NCBI GenBank assembly: GCA_019448215.1
Contig: CP080408.1
Coordinates: 248,001-312,000, forward strand
Reading direction: 5' to 3'
DNA: 64,000 bases
Source: Thalassovita mediterranea
GTDB lineage: Bacteria > Pseudomonadota > Alphaproteobacteria > Caulobacterales > Hyphomonadaceae
Under the pieces are notes generated by a model. The model worked only from the letters and a program-made list of their open reading frames with translations. It searched no databases and was not told the DNA's origin. Of this stretch, positions 45,120-54,576 are shown piece by piece. The first letter of the stretch is position 1; each line of letters begins with the position of its first letter. The translations under genes and the position numbers were made by a program.

Positions 45120-47561
45120 TCAGGCAGACATCTGCGCAGGCGCATTCCAGTCGGTCTGGCGGTTCACCGTCGCCGTCACAGGCAGCCAGCAGACCACTTC
45201 GGTCCCACCACCCGGCACCGACTTGATACCGACATTACCGCCATGCAGGTCGACAAAGTTCTTCACCAGCGCAAGGCCAAGGCCCGCGCCGCGCTGATCC
45301 GACGAGGTGAAGCTGTCAAAGCTGGAGGCCTGATGCTCGGCGTCGATGCCCTTGCCGGTGTCGCGCACAGACAGGATCGCCATGTTCTCGACGCGGGTCG
45401 CAGACACAGTGATCTCGCCGCCCGGCTCGGTAAAGCGCATGGAGTTCGAAAGCAGGTTGAACAGGATCTGGCGGATACGGCGCTTGTCGGCATGGATGGT
45501 GCCAAGATTGTCGCCAATCTCCGCATGGACATGGATTTCGGTATCCGACGCCTTGCCTACGGTGAGGTCGATGCTCTCCTGCACGATCTCGGCAAGCGCA
45601 AAATCCTCAAGGTCGAGATCCATCCGTCCGGCCTCGATCAGGGCGAGGTCGAGGATGTTCTCAATCAGCTTGTTGAGATGGTCGGAGGCGGTCAGGATGG
45701 AATTCACATTGTCCATCTGACGCGAATTTAGTTCACCATTAGTTTCCGACTGGAGAAATTCTGCATAGCCGAGGATGGTCGTCAGCGGGGAGCGCAGCTG
45801 ATAGCTGACATTCCGCACAAACTCAGTCTTCAGCCGGTCAGCCGCCTCGAACGCCTCCGCACGTCCACGAAGCGCGCCCTCGACGGCCCGCTGCGCGGTC
45901 TCGTCGGCAAAGGCGATCAGCGTGTTTCCGTCCGGAAGAGGCTGGGTGATGTAGTGAAGCACCGTGCCATCCGCGCGCTGCATCTCGCCTTCCGTTGTCC
46001 GGCGCGCATTGGCGGACGGGTCCGTGATATGGCCCTTGATCTCGCTCCAGCGGGTGCGGTCATTGAACAGCGGCAGGCACGCCTCGATCACATCATCATA
46101 ATCGGGCGTGTTCTTCACATCGCCCGCATCAAGATGCCAGAGCGATTCGAATGCCTTGTTGGACAGCTTCAGCCGCCCGTCAGAGCCGAAAACCGCCACG
46201 GCCTGACGCAGGCTGTCGAGCGTTGAGGTCTGCGTCTTGATCAGCGCATTGAAGCGCGTCTGCAGGTCCAGCTCGCCCGTAATGTCCTTGAACAGGAGAA
46301 GCAGACCGCCCATCGGGTGGCGCTGGCGCGTCACGGAAAGCGTGCGCCCATCCGGCAGCGACCAGGTATCTTCCTCGATGCCTGTGATCTCACGATAATG
46401 GGACAGCTCATCAGCCCGCCAGGTCGCATACTCGGCCTGCGCCGGCAGCTTCCGGTCCTGACGCAGCCGATCCAGCAACTCACCATGAGTGGGCGAGTCG
46501 AGCAGATAGCTCTCATCGAAGTCCCACATCTGGGAAAAGGCGCGGTTGTAGAAGGTAAGGCGGCGATCCGGGCCAAAGATGGCCACGCCGTCTGCCACAT
46601 GGTTCAGCGTCTCGTCATGCGCACGCACATGGCGGTTCAGCTCATCACGGGCCGCTTCCTGCTCTGACACGTCGAAAGCGATCGCGCCGGCACCGCCAGA
46701 CAGCGGAAAGCTCAATATGCGCATGGAGCGGCGCTCGCCATCGATGACGAGGTTGCGCACCGCATCGATGTCGCGCTGCTCCGTGATCGTCCGGCGAAGC
46801 TGCTCATCGGTCTTGTCGTCAAGCTTGAGTTGGCGATCCAGCGCCTGATCGAGCGACTTGCCGTCTACCGCTTTCAGATAGGTATCATTGGCCCATTGCA
46901 GGCGCCCGACGCCAGAGACGCGCCAGGCCGGGAAAGGCAGCTTGCCGAGCATATCGAGGAAGGCCGTCGGGTCACGCGCAATGATCTGCCGGGTCTCTTC
47001 CAGCTTTCCGCGTGCAGAGCTTTCCTCGAGCCCCTTGATGGTCGAATCGGTGATCCAGACCACGGCGCGTGCGCCAGCGGTACGTCCGTCTGCCTCAAGG
47101 AAGCGGCCTGACGGCCCGATCAGCGTCAGCGAGAAAGGCTGGCCATGCTCACGCAGTTCACGCAGGCGCTCACGCAGCGTCGTGTCCTTGCCAGCGCCGT
47201 CGCGCGCTTCGAGGTCGGCAAGGCCTTCGATGATCCGGATGGACGGGTCTTCGGACACCGCCTCGTCGGTAAACTTCAACAGCCCGGCCAGCGCAACCGG
47301 AGAGCCATGGATCTGCGGCGGGGCGATATCATCGTCCTCATCCTCAAGCTCATCGCCCTGCCAGACGAGAATCACGCCCGGATGGGCACCGAGGACAGAT
47401 TTCAAAGCCGCGAGTCCGGTTTCGGCTTCCGAGGCACGGTCACGATACTTTCGGGCGGCCCCGCGCGCCCCGTCCGATGTCCGCAAGGCCCACAGGATAA
47501 AGGCGAGGCCAAGCGCCAACGCACCGCCAGAGATGATCAGGGAGACGTTTTCAGCAGTCAT
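45120..47561 (-). CDS. divL: DivL, tyrosine pseudo-kinase of the CtrA pathway
   Basis: 813 residues. One N-terminal membrane helix (ISGGALALGLAFILWAL), PAS domains at about 50-160, 205-300, 315-430 and 445-560, then a dimerisation domain where the phospho-acceptor His is replaced by Tyr587 (VRNVSYQLRSPLTTI; codon 45801-45803), and an intact HATPase: NLLSNSMRF, DTGKGID, GAGLGLALV. This Tyr substitution with four PAS domains is the hallmark of Caulobacter DivL, which binds DivK and tunes the CckA kinase that controls CtrA. A GAAGG site precedes ATG 47561, and a perfect CtrA box lies 71 bases upstream. Confidence 0.93.
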   Translation of the reverse strand: MTAENVSLIISGGALALGLAFILWALRTSDGARGAARKYRDRASEAETGLAALKSVLGAHPGVILVWQGDELEDEDDDIAPPQIHGSPVALAGLLKFTDEAVSEDPSIRIIEGLADLEARDGAGKDTTLRERLRELREHGQPFSLTLIGPSGRFLEADGRTAGARAVVWITDSTIKGLEESSARGKLEETRQIIARDPTAFLDMLGKLPFPAWRVSGVGRLQWANDTYLKAVDGKSLDQALDRQLKLDDKTDEQLRRTITEQRDIDAVRNLVIDGERRSMRILSFPLSGGAGAIAFDVSEQEAARDELNRHVRAHDETLNHVADGVAIFGPDRRLTFYNRAFSQMWDFDESYLLDSPTHGELLDRLRQDRKLPAQAEYATWRADELSHYREITGIEEDTWSLPDGRTLSVTRQRHPMGGLLLLFKDITGELDLQTRFNALIKTQTSTLDSLRQAVAVFGSDGRLKLSNKAFESLWHLDAGDVKNTPDYDDVIEACLPLFNDRTRWSEIKGHITDPSANARRTTEGEMQRADGTVLHYITQPLPDGNTLIAFADETAQRAVEGALRGRAEAFEAADRLKTEFVRNVSYQLRSPLTTILGYAEFLQSETNGELNSRQMDNVNSILTASDHLNKLIENILDLALIEAGRMDLDLEDFALAEIVQESIDLTVGKASDTEIHVHAEIGDNLGTIHADKRRIRQILFNLLSNSMRFTEPGGEITVSATRVENMAILSVRDTGKGIDAEHQASSFDSFTSSDQRGAGLGLALVKNFVDLHGGNVGIKSVPGGGTEVVCWLPVTATVNRQTDWNAPAQMSA

Positions 47562-47631
47562 CCGTTACCTTCGCCACTTTCGAACAGGCCGCGCCGCAAC
47601 GCGTAAATGTTAACCGATTGACCCGTTCGCG

Positions 47632-47646
47632 TTAAGCCCGGGTTAA
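47632..47646 (-). promoter_or_regulatory. CtrA binding site upstream of divL
   Basis: TTAA-N7-TTAA, extended to TTAAC (second half 47643-47647), matches the full CtrA consensus exactly. It is centred 78 bases before the divL ATG, in the 99-base gap after the M15-peptidase gene, and is part of a palindrome (GCGTTAA to TTAACGC). The identification is by consensus match and by the pathway link of the downstream gene. Confidence 0.72.
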
Positions 47647-47660
47647 CGCCGTGGTAACCC

Positions 47661-49472
47661 TTATGGCACGCGGGCGAGCAGATGCTCAGCGCCCGTGACT
47701 ACCGCGTCGAGGTCGCCCTCTGCCCGGCCCTCCGCCGTTTCCAGCAAGATAGACGCGAACGCCCGTATGTTCTCGCGGCGCGCCTCAGCCTCGCCATCTG
47801 CGAGTGCCTCCTCCCAGCTCTCATGCGGCGCTGGGTCTGCCAGCACTTCCATCCAGATCGCAATCTGCTCCTCGGTCAGCAGGCCCCGCTGCACCAGGAA
47901 CAGGATCGGGCGGGCAAGACGCTGAGGCTCTTCAAAGCTGAAGACAGGCGCCTCTTTTGAACCGATGGCGTCAAACACCGCCTTGGCGATCATGAATGCC
48001 TCACCCTCCCCGATTTCCGGATTGAGGCTGAGCTGCATCAGAAGGTCTGCGCCATGCGCCACACCGTGCCGCCAGCCCTCGCCTTCGATGAAGCCGCGAT
48101 ACTCGCGCACATTCGCCGTATAGTCCGCACCGGCCGCCAGCAGCGTGCGCCGCTCACCCTGGCTCATCCACGCCTCAATCCGGTCCGTCCGCGCGACTTC
48201 AGCCAGCGCCAGCGCTGCGAAGGGCCGCGAAAAGCCAAGCGGGTCGTTTTCCGTATTCGCAAGACGCGTCAGCAAACGCTGCTTCAGCTCGCGCAACTCT
48301 GCCTCTTCAGCGCGATCAGAACGCAGAATGTCGGTAATGCCTTCATAGGCGATGCCATCGCGAATGTCGGGGTTCGGGTCGGCAAGGCAATGCTCCAGCA
48401 TGGCAAGATAGCCCGCCGCGCCTTCACCTTCTGTCAGCGGATAGCCGCTCTCCTTCCAGCGCAGCAGGATGTCCTGCGTCCAGCCTTCCGGGATGCATTG
48501 TCCTGCTTCCAGCAGAGGCCTGTCGGTATCCACGGCCTCCTCAGCTGGCGCATCCATCGAGGAGAGGATAAGCGGCGCAGGCAGCGCGCGCCCTTTTCCT
48601 TCCTGCTCTGGATCCCACAGGCATTCTGGATCTATGCCGAGGACAAACTCAGACAGCCAGTCGATCTCCGGCACCGCCTCATCGCCGGCAAAGCCGTGGG
48701 GTGCGGCTTCGTCAGCTTCGACATAGGCAGCAAGATAGCGCGACGCCGTCGGGATGTACGACCAGTGCCAGCGTTCCGGCTCATATCCGCCTGTGCGTCC
48801 GCTCGCCCGAGACGAATAAACCTCGCAGAAGCCATACTCGCCCGCATGCGCCTTCAGCCAGTCATAGACAGGCTTGCCCTCCGGCGTATCGAAATAGGCA
48901 TTGTTGAAGGCGTTGAGGTCTATATCGGTGCCCCAGTGATGGCGCGACGTGCCCGGCATGGCACTGTAGCGCATGATGTTCAGCGCAATGTCGCGCGCGC
49001 TAACACCGGCCAGCCGCTCATACCGGTCCTGCCACTTGTTCTCCCAGATGAAGCGCTGGTGCCTGAAGGATCGAAAGGCCGACAGGATGATGAGGTGCAC
49101 CCCGTCCCGCGCAGCCGCCTCACGCATCCGGCCATAGGCTTCCAGCGTGTCATACTCGGCATACATGCCGCCCCGCACCGCCCAGCTTTCAGGCACTTCC
49201 CAGAACACATCATACGGGTCGACATCGCCGCGCAGGATGCGGGTGCGGTCTGGATAATCATCAGGAAGAAATAGCTTCGGCCGGTCCATCCAGGCACTGA
49301 CCGAAGACATGACTGGCGCGCGAGGCTCAGACCCAGCGCCCTCTGACGGCTCTTCAGCTGCCGCAGCATGCTCTTCGGGCACCGCCGCCTCTTCGGCCAC
49401 AGCCTGCGCACAGACGAGACAGGCCGACACGCCAATAACGAAAGTCCGCCAACGGAAAAGCAATGATACCAT
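47661..49472 (-). CDS. M15-family (VanY-like) peptidase with long C-terminal region
   Basis: 603 residues. Signal peptide, an Ala/Glu-rich linker (residues 25-55), then a D-alanyl-D-alanine carboxypeptidase domain: AFRSFRHQRFIW, zinc site SRHHWGTDIDLN (His178, Asp185) and ERWHWSY (His236). It should cut peptide cross-bridges or stem peptides of peptidoglycan. The remaining about 340 residues, including EGWTQDILLRWKESGYPL, are mostly helical and match no domain I know; M15B enzymes normally stop at the first domain. ATG 49472 is preferred to TTG 49484. It ends just ahead of the CtrA box. Confidence 0.85.
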   Translation of the reverse strand: MVSLLFRWRTFVIGVSACLVCAQAVAEEAAVPEEHAAAAEEPSEGAGSEPRAPVMSSVSAWMDRPKLFLPDDYPDRTRILRGDVDPYDVFWEVPESWAVRGGMYAEYDTLEAYGRMREAAARDGVHLIILSAFRSFRHQRFIWENKWQDRYERLAGVSARDIALNIMRYSAMPGTSRHHWGTDIDLNAFNNAYFDTPEGKPVYDWLKAHAGEYGFCEVYSSRASGRTGGYEPERWHWSYIPTASRYLAAYVEADEAAPHGFAGDEAVPEIDWLSEFVLGIDPECLWDPEQEGKGRALPAPLILSSMDAPAEEAVDTDRPLLEAGQCIPEGWTQDILLRWKESGYPLTEGEGAAGYLAMLEHCLADPNPDIRDGIAYEGITDILRSDRAEEAELRELKQRLLTRLANTENDPLGFSRPFAALALAEVARTDRIEAWMSQGERRTLLAAGADYTANVREYRGFIEGEGWRHGVAHGADLLMQLSLNPEIGEGEAFMIAKAVFDAIGSKEAPVFSFEEPQRLARPILFLVQRGLLTEEQIAIWMEVLADPAPHESWEEALADGEAEARRENIRAFASILLETAEGRAEGDLDAVVTGAEHLLARVP

Positions 49473-49567
49473 GCCCTCAATCAAGCTCCGCCACCCCTGC
49501 CCGGCATCATGCGTGCAGCCGGTCTCATGGGCAAGCGTGCCTTCAGCCTCTCATGCAGGCCTGCCCG

Positions 49568-49834
49568 CTATTTAAGCTGACTGTCCTTGGAGCCACGGCG
49601 ATTGATCCCGCCGCGCGATGAGGCTTCGGCGTCGAGTTCGCGTTGGCATTCAACGCAGTGGCGAACGTCCGCGACCAGCTCGCGGCGCTTTTCGGGAATG
49701 GGCTCCCCGCATTCGGCGCAATGGGTCAGGCTTTCGCCGACAGGACGGGACGCCTGGATACGCGCCAGCTCGTCCTTGATGGAATCGTCGATCTGATCCT
49801 GCACCGCGCCATCGCGTGACCATCCACCTGCCAT
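49568..49834 (-). CDS. DksA/TraR C4-type zinc-finger protein
   Basis: 88 residues: a short N-terminal helix (IDDSIKDELARIQASRP) and a C4 zinc finger HCAECGEPIPEKRRELV then HCVECQREL. It is the short type (YbiI-like) without the coiled-coil needed for ppGpp-linked RNA polymerase control, so its role may differ from DksA. A single-gene unit between M15 and the cytochrome. Confidence 0.9.
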   Translation of the reverse strand: MAGGWSRDGAVQDQIDDSIKDELARIQASRPVGESLTHCAECGEPIPEKRRELVADVRHCVECQRELDAEASSRGGINRRGSKDSQLK

Positions 49835-49915
49835 GAAAGCCTCCTGTCGATCGTCGAGACTTAACAGGTAGGGATTATGGGAGGTTCCTGAACAGGCCGC
49901 CTTCAGTCAGGCGCT

Positions 49916-50968
49916 TCAGCCTGCCGCATCCATGTCAGAGATCCATGAGCGGACAAGCTCAACGCCGTCATCATCGATCAGCGCGCGGCCAAGTTCAGGC
50001 ATGGCGACGCCAGCCTCGCTCGAATTCATGCGGAAGACCATGATCGAGGCATCGGGCAGGCCGGGCTCGATCACCACTGTCCCACTGCCAGACCCGCGCC
50101 CCGCCGCCGTCGGATGCTTGCCGACACCCAGCTTCACAGGCTCGTCCACTTCCCAGCCGAGCCACAGGCCCGAATTGGAGGCAGAGCCCTCTGCCCGGTG
50201 GCAATGGGCGCAATTGATATCGAGATAGGCGCGCGCCCGCACATCCAGCGGCAGGCTCGCATCACGCACGTCGGCAACCGCCTCGACGTTTCCTGGCACC
50301 CCGGTCAGCATGCCGCGCGCCGTCCAGTCCTCGATCTGCTCGACGCCCAGCGGCCCTTCATGATTGAGGTTGCGCGCCTTCGGACCGATCGGCGCAATGG
50401 CATCGCCAAGCTGGTGGCAAGTCTTGCACTGGTTCTGGTTTGGGACTCGGTAGTCGATCTCGACCGGCGTTCCTGACGGATCGGTATAGGCAAGGTCGAG
50501 CCACGCCCCGGCAGGCGCATAGCGCGCCTCCGTCTCAGCCTCATTCCATACGTATGGGTAGGCTGCCCAGCCATCGGCCTTGTGGATCAGCAGCCGCGTC
50601 TCCCGGTAGCGTTCACCCTCGGCAGGCGTGCGCATATCCAGGGCGAAAGCGAATGTCTTGATGAGGACTGTGCCCACCGGAAAGTCGAGCACCTCTTCGC
50701 CGCCGCGATAGGCCGCTGCCTCGCCCTCAGGCACATAGACCAGACGGTGCTTGCTCGCATGGTCGGAAAAGAGCGGATTGATGAGATCGTAGGGCACAAC
50801 GCCCGCCGATGGCTGGCGCGCGGACGCATCCGCAAACAGCCCATAATCGGCCAGCGTCTCCGCCGGGCCCGCCGCAAGGATCATCTCCATGTCGGGCCCT
50901 GCCGGTACCTGTTGCTGCCCGCAGGCAGACAGCAACAGGCCAAGGCAAGCGGCGAGCGCTACTCTCAT
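49916..50968 (-). CDS. HNE_0200/SO2930-family di-haem c-type cytochrome lipoprotein
   Basis: 350 residues. Lipobox LLLSACG (Cys at residue 16). Two c-haem sites CKTCH (in VPNQNQCKTCHQLGD) and CAHCH (in DINCAHCHRAEG), with a possible Met ligand in VAMPELG. The N-terminal region has LINPLFSDHASKHRLVYVPEG, typical of this family. It is paired by a four-base overlap with the beta-helix protein upstream; the two families are known to occur next to each other. Reaction unknown; a periplasmic redox step is inferred from the haems. Confidence 0.9.
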   Translation of the reverse strand: MRVALAACLGLLLSACGQQQVPAGPDMEMILAAGPAETLADYGLFADASARQPSAGVVPYDLINPLFSDHASKHRLVYVPEGEAAAYRGGEEVLDFPVGTVLIKTFAFALDMRTPAEGERYRETRLLIHKADGWAAYPYVWNEAETEARYAPAGAWLDLAYTDPSGTPVEIDYRVPNQNQCKTCHQLGDAIAPIGPKARNLNHEGPLGVEQIEDWTARGMLTGVPGNVEAVADVRDASLPLDVRARAYLDINCAHCHRAEGSASNSGLWLGWEVDEPVKLGVGKHPTAAGRGSGSGTVVIEPGLPDASIMVFRMNSSEAGVAMPELGRALIDDDGVELVRSWISDMDAAG

Positions 50969-52236
50969 TCGGCGTGAGCGAGCGTCACAGTTGGCATGTT
51001 ACCGATGCTTTCGCCGTCCGGGCGGTCCATGCTCGGCGAGGCAGCCGAGACATCGACCGGATAGGAGCCGAGGCCAAGGTTCACGAAGCCAACGCTGTCA
51101 GGCTCATCGATGAAGATGTTCACATCTGTCTCTTCATTGCCGCCCCAGCTGGTAACACCATCCCAGATGATCGGTGGCAGGTTGCCGCCAATGAGGGATG
51201 CGAACTCACCAAGGTCGCCCTGCGGATTGTAGCCGCTCTCGCCATAGGTGTTGTTGCGCACTTCGATATTGCGCGGCAGCGGGTTGTAGTCCTCATCGCT
51301 GAACGCCTGCGAATAGGCGGTGATCAGGACGTGCGCGGTCTGGTTGTTGGCGAAATTATTGTCGCGCACCATCACCCTGTCATTGGCCATGATGATGACG
51401 CCGGTACCAGATGGCACACTCGCCACGATATTGCCCGGAGGCGCAAAGTTGCGGGTGTTGTTGTCTTCGATCAGATTGTTCCTGATCAGTGTTGAATTGC
51501 CGCCCATGACTGGAAGGTCCGGCAGGTCAAAGACAAGAATGCCGCCAGCATTGTTGCGCACGACATTGCCATTCACGAGCGCATTCGAGGAATTCTCGAT
51601 CTCGATCCCTGCGACGTTGAACTCGGCAAGGTTGTCACGAACGATGATATTGCTGGACTGGCCGACATAGATACCCGCATCGGAGGCACCGCGAACATGC
51701 GTGCGCTCAACGAGAACATCCGTGCTCTCGACTGGATAGATGCCATAGGCGCCATTGTCCTCGCTCGGCTCCCCCAGCCACTCGACCGTAACGTTCGAAT
51801 AGGTGATGCGGTCTGCGCCCTTGGACTTGATGCCGTCGCCCTTGCTGTCGCGGACGGTGAAGTTCGTCAGGGTGACATCGTCGGACGTGACGAGCAGCCC
51901 TTCGCCAGACCCCATCTGGTTCTTGAAATCTAGAACCGTTTCCGATTGCGAGGCCCCGCGCAGCGTCACACCGTCCACGTCCAGCGTCAGACCGTCCGTC
52001 ATTGCAAACGTGCCTGCTGGCAGCGTGATGGTGCTGCCCGGCGCAGCTTCGATGAGCGCGGTCTGCAGGCGCAGCGCGAAATCATCCCCGACCTCAACGG
52101 TCACATCCCGGGCCTCACCGGTCGAGCTGCTCACGCTCGACTGATTCCCGGTCGCATTGCCCTCAGAGCCGTCTCCAGCGCCGCCGCACGCAGCCAGAAC
52201 AGTCATACTTGCTGCAGCGAACAATATTTTGCGCAT
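50965..52236 (-). CDS. Parallel beta-helix repeat lipoprotein (partner of HNE_0200-family cytochrome)
   Basis: 423 residues. Lipobox TVLAAC with Cys at residue 16, a Ser/Gly linker, then right-handed beta-helix repeats, seen as recurring N-x-V/I-x-x-N-x-A pairs (LVERTHVRGASDAGIYVG, SSNIIVRDNLAEFNVAGI, NGNVVRNNAGGILVFD). It resembles NosD/periplasmic copper-binding and carbohydrate-binding beta-helix folds. ATG 52236 has AAGGAA upstream. The stop overlaps the cytochrome start (ATGA). Function unknown. Confidence 0.88.
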   Translation of the reverse strand: MRKILFAAASMTVLAACGGAGDGSEGNATGNQSSVSSSTGEARDVTVEVGDDFALRLQTALIEAAPGSTITLPAGTFAMTDGLTLDVDGVTLRGASQSETVLDFKNQMGSGEGLLVTSDDVTLTNFTVRDSKGDGIKSKGADRITYSNVTVEWLGEPSEDNGAYGIYPVESTDVLVERTHVRGASDAGIYVGQSSNIIVRDNLAEFNVAGIEIENSSNALVNGNVVRNNAGGILVFDLPDLPVMGGNSTLIRNNLIEDNNTRNFAPPGNIVASVPSGTGVIIMANDRVMVRDNNFANNQTAHVLITAYSQAFSDEDYNPLPRNIEVRNNTYGESGYNPQGDLGEFASLIGGNLPPIIWDGVTSWGGNEETDVNIFIDEPDSVGFVNLGLGSYPVDVSAASPSMDRPDGESIGNMPTVTLAHAE

Positions 52237-52305
52237 AGCTAATTCCTTCAAAAAACAGATCGGTCTCCATTTTCAACATTTCCGGCAGCTTCGGCAACCC
52301 GGCGT

Positions 52306-52336
52306 AAAAAAAGGGCGCCGGATTTCTCCAGCGCCC
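52306..52336 (-). terminator. Rho-independent terminator of ahcY
   Basis: Stem GGGCGC (52313-52318) with GCGCCC (52331-52336), followed on the minus strand by a run of seven T (A run at 52306-52312). It lies between ahcY and the beta-helix gene. Confidence 0.85.
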
Positions 52337-52364
52337 TCTTGGTCTGTGTCGAAACAGCTTCCGC

Positions 52365-53759
52365 CTAGTAGCGGTAGTGGTCCGGCTTGAACGGGCCTTC
52401 CGGGGTCACGCCGATATAGTCGGCCTGATCGGTGGACAGCTCGGTCAGGCCAAGGCCCAGCTTGGCGAGGTGCAGGCGAGCCACTTTTTCGTCGAGGTGC
52501 TTGGGCAGGGTGTAGACCTCGTTCTTGTACTCGCCATCATTCTTGTGAAGGGCGATCTGGGCCAGCGTCTGGTTGGTGAAGGACGCCGACATCACGAAGG
52601 ATGGGTGGCCCGTCGCATTGCCGAGGTTCACGAGGCGGCCTTCCGACAGGAGGATGATGCGCTTGCCATCCGGGAAGGTGATCATGTCGACTTGCGGCTT
52701 GATATTGTCCCACTGGAAGTTGCGCAGGCCCTCGACCTGGATCTCATTGTCGAAGTGACCGATGTTACAGACGATCGCCATGTCCTTCATGGCGCGCATG
52801 TGGTCGACCGTGATGATGTCCTTGTTACCGGTTGCGGTAACGAAGATATCCGCCTCGCTGACATAGTCGTCGAGCGTCTGGACATCGAAGCCGTCCATGG
52901 CGGCCTGCAGGGCACAGATCGGGTCGACTTCAGACACCGTGACGCGCGCGCCAGAGCCTGCGAGCGAAGCGGCAGAGCCCTTGCCCACATCGCCATAGCC
53001 AGCCACAAACGCCTTCTTGCCGGCCATCATGACATCGGTACCGCGGCGGATCGCGTCGACGAGCGATTCCTTACAGCCATACTTGTTGTCGAACTTCGAC
53101 TTGGTGACCGAGTCGTTGACGTTGATTGCCGGGAAAGGCAGCTCGCCGCGCTTGGCGAGTTGGTAGAGACGGTTCACGCCGGTCGTGGTCTCTTCAGACA
53201 CGCCGCGGATTTCCTTCTTCACCTTCGCGAACCAGCCCGGGGTCTCGGCGATACGCTTCTTGATCTGCTTGAAGAGGTAGATCTCTTCTTCGGATTTCGG
53301 CTTGTCGAGGATGGACGGGTCCTTCTCGGCCTTCTCGCCGAGGATGATGTACATGGTCGCGTCGCCGCCATCATCGAGGATGAGGTTGATCAGCTTGCCA
53401 TCCGGCCATTCGAAGATCTTGTCACAGAAGTCCCAGTACTCTTCCAGCGTCTCACCCTTGTGGGCGAAGACCGGGGTGCCCGCGTCCGCGATCGCAGCCG
53501 CAGCGTGGTCCTGCGTCGAATAGATGTTGCAGCTTGCCCAGCGCACTTCTGCGCCGAGGGCTTCCAGCGTCTGGATCAGCACGGCGGTCTGGATGGTCAT
53601 GTGCAGCGAACCGGCGATGCGGGCGCCTTTCAGCGGCTGCTCTGCGCCATACTCTTCGCGCGCAGCCATGAGGCCTGGCATCTCTGTTTCAGCAATCGCG
53701 ATTTCCTTGCGGCCAAATCCGGCCAGGGAGATGTCCGCGACGGCGTAGTCATTAGCCAT
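52365..53759 (-). CDS. ahcY: S-adenosylhomocysteine hydrolase
   Basis: 464 residues. Splits S-adenosylhomocysteine to adenosine and homocysteine, relieving product inhibition of methyltransferases. Seen: [33 protein letters not shown]-binding [42 protein letters not shown] and the C-terminal KPDHYRY. ATG 53759 gives a normal N-terminus. Single gene with its own terminator; the leader at 53760-53910 is AT-rich next to the start and is shared with the divergent EF-hand gene. Confidence 0.98.
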   Translation of the reverse strand: MANDYAVADISLAGFGRKEIAIAETEMPGLMAAREEYGAEQPLKGARIAGSLHMTIQTAVLIQTLEALGAEVRWASCNIYSTQDHAAAAIADAGTPVFAHKGETLEEYWDFCDKIFEWPDGKLINLILDDGGDATMYIILGEKAEKDPSILDKPKSEEEIYLFKQIKKRIAETPGWFAKVKKEIRGVSEETTTGVNRLYQLAKRGELPFPAINVNDSVTKSKFDNKYGCKESLVDAIRRGTDVMMAGKKAFVAGYGDVGKGSAASLAGSGARVTVSEVDPICALQAAMDGFDVQTLDDYVSEADIFVTATGNKDIITVDHMRAMKDMAIVCNIGHFDNEIQVEGLRNFQWDNIKPQVDMITFPDGKRIILLSEGRLVNLGNATGHPSFVMSASFTNQTLAQIALHKNDGEYKNEVYTLPKHLDEKVARLHLAKLGLGLTELSTDQADYIGVTPEGPFKPDHYRY

Positions 53760-53910
53760 ATCAATGATCCTTTATATGATTTATTTTGCCCCTTAACCCA
53801 GCGCCCCGCCGGGATCAAGCAGGCGAGCCGCACTTATGACGCATTCTGCTTGTGGTAATTCTGCAACGCCCGCGCTAGTTTGGACGAAGGGCTGACAGAT
53901 TGGAGACTTC

Positions 53911-54498
53911 ATGCCCCGCTTTTTGAGCCTTGGCCTCATTGCATTCGCCTGCGCCCTGCCTTCGCTCGGCCAGGAGCTTCTGGTGGTAGAAGCAACCAGC
54001 ACTGAAGACGTCACGCTTGAGGATGAAGACGCAATCGTCCGCCTGCCCGGTGATGGCGAAGTGCGCTCCCCGCGCGACCGTGAGCGCCTGCAGGCCAACA
54101 AGCTGAAACCCGGCGGCGGCCTTCTTGCATCCTTCGACACGAATGAGGATGGCATCGTCAGCCGCGCCGACCTCGCCGCAGGCATTGAAACAGCCTTTGC
54201 AAATGCTGATGCGAATGGCGACGGCGAGCTGACCGCGCTTGAACAGCAGGCCTGGGCGCGCAACCTGCCCACACGCGACAACTCGCTCGCCAACCCCGTC
54301 CGCTTCGATCCCAATCTCGACCGCCGGGTCAGCTTCGAGGAATTCTCCGCGGTCATCACTGATCTCTGGACCGATTACCGCGCCGACGGCGACGACGTCC
54401 TGAAGATTTCCGCGCTCAAGGCCCCCGACGAGAAGAAAGACCGCTTCCCGCCGCTGCGGGAGGATGAGCCGGTGCGCACAGGTTCCTCAGACTTTTAG
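53911..54498 (+). CDS. Secreted EF-hand calcium-binding protein
   Basis: 195 residues. Signal peptide (LSLGLIAFACALPSLGQ). EF-hand loops: DTNEDGIVSRAD (about residue 76) and DANGDGELTALE (about 97), both complete, plus a degenerate third, DPNLDRRVSFEE, which has Asp/Asn changes but keeps the closing Glu. Probably a periplasmic or surface calcium-binding protein of unknown partner. Divergent from ahcY. Confidence 0.85.
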   Translation: MPRFLSLGLIAFACALPSLGQELLVVEATSTEDVTLEDEDAIVRLPGDGEVRSPRDRERLQANKLKPGGGLLASFDTNEDGIVSRADLAAGIETAFANADANGDGELTALEQQAWARNLPTRDNSLANPVRFDPNLDRRVSFEEFSAVITDLWTDYRADGDDVLKISALKAPDEKKDRFPPLREDEPVRTGSSDF

Positions 54499-54576
54499 AC
54501 CTCAATAGCTGCTGCGCGGCGTGACCTTCCGGGTCAGCATGGCTAAATGAGCCGTGAGCCTGAAAGGATTCTGCCC

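Noticed and set aside
53760-53840. Resemblance of the ahcY leader to a SAM-II or SAH riboswitch (GCGCT, GGTTAA, AAATAAAT, AAAGG)
   Set aside because: No downstream strand pairs with GGCGCT to close the P1 stem, and the order of segments does not match the SAH or SAM/SAH folds; a covariance search would be decisive.
52377-53858. A 493-codon open frame antisense to ahcY
   Set aside because: It mirrors a highly conserved gene over its whole length; the long opening follows from high G+C codon bias.
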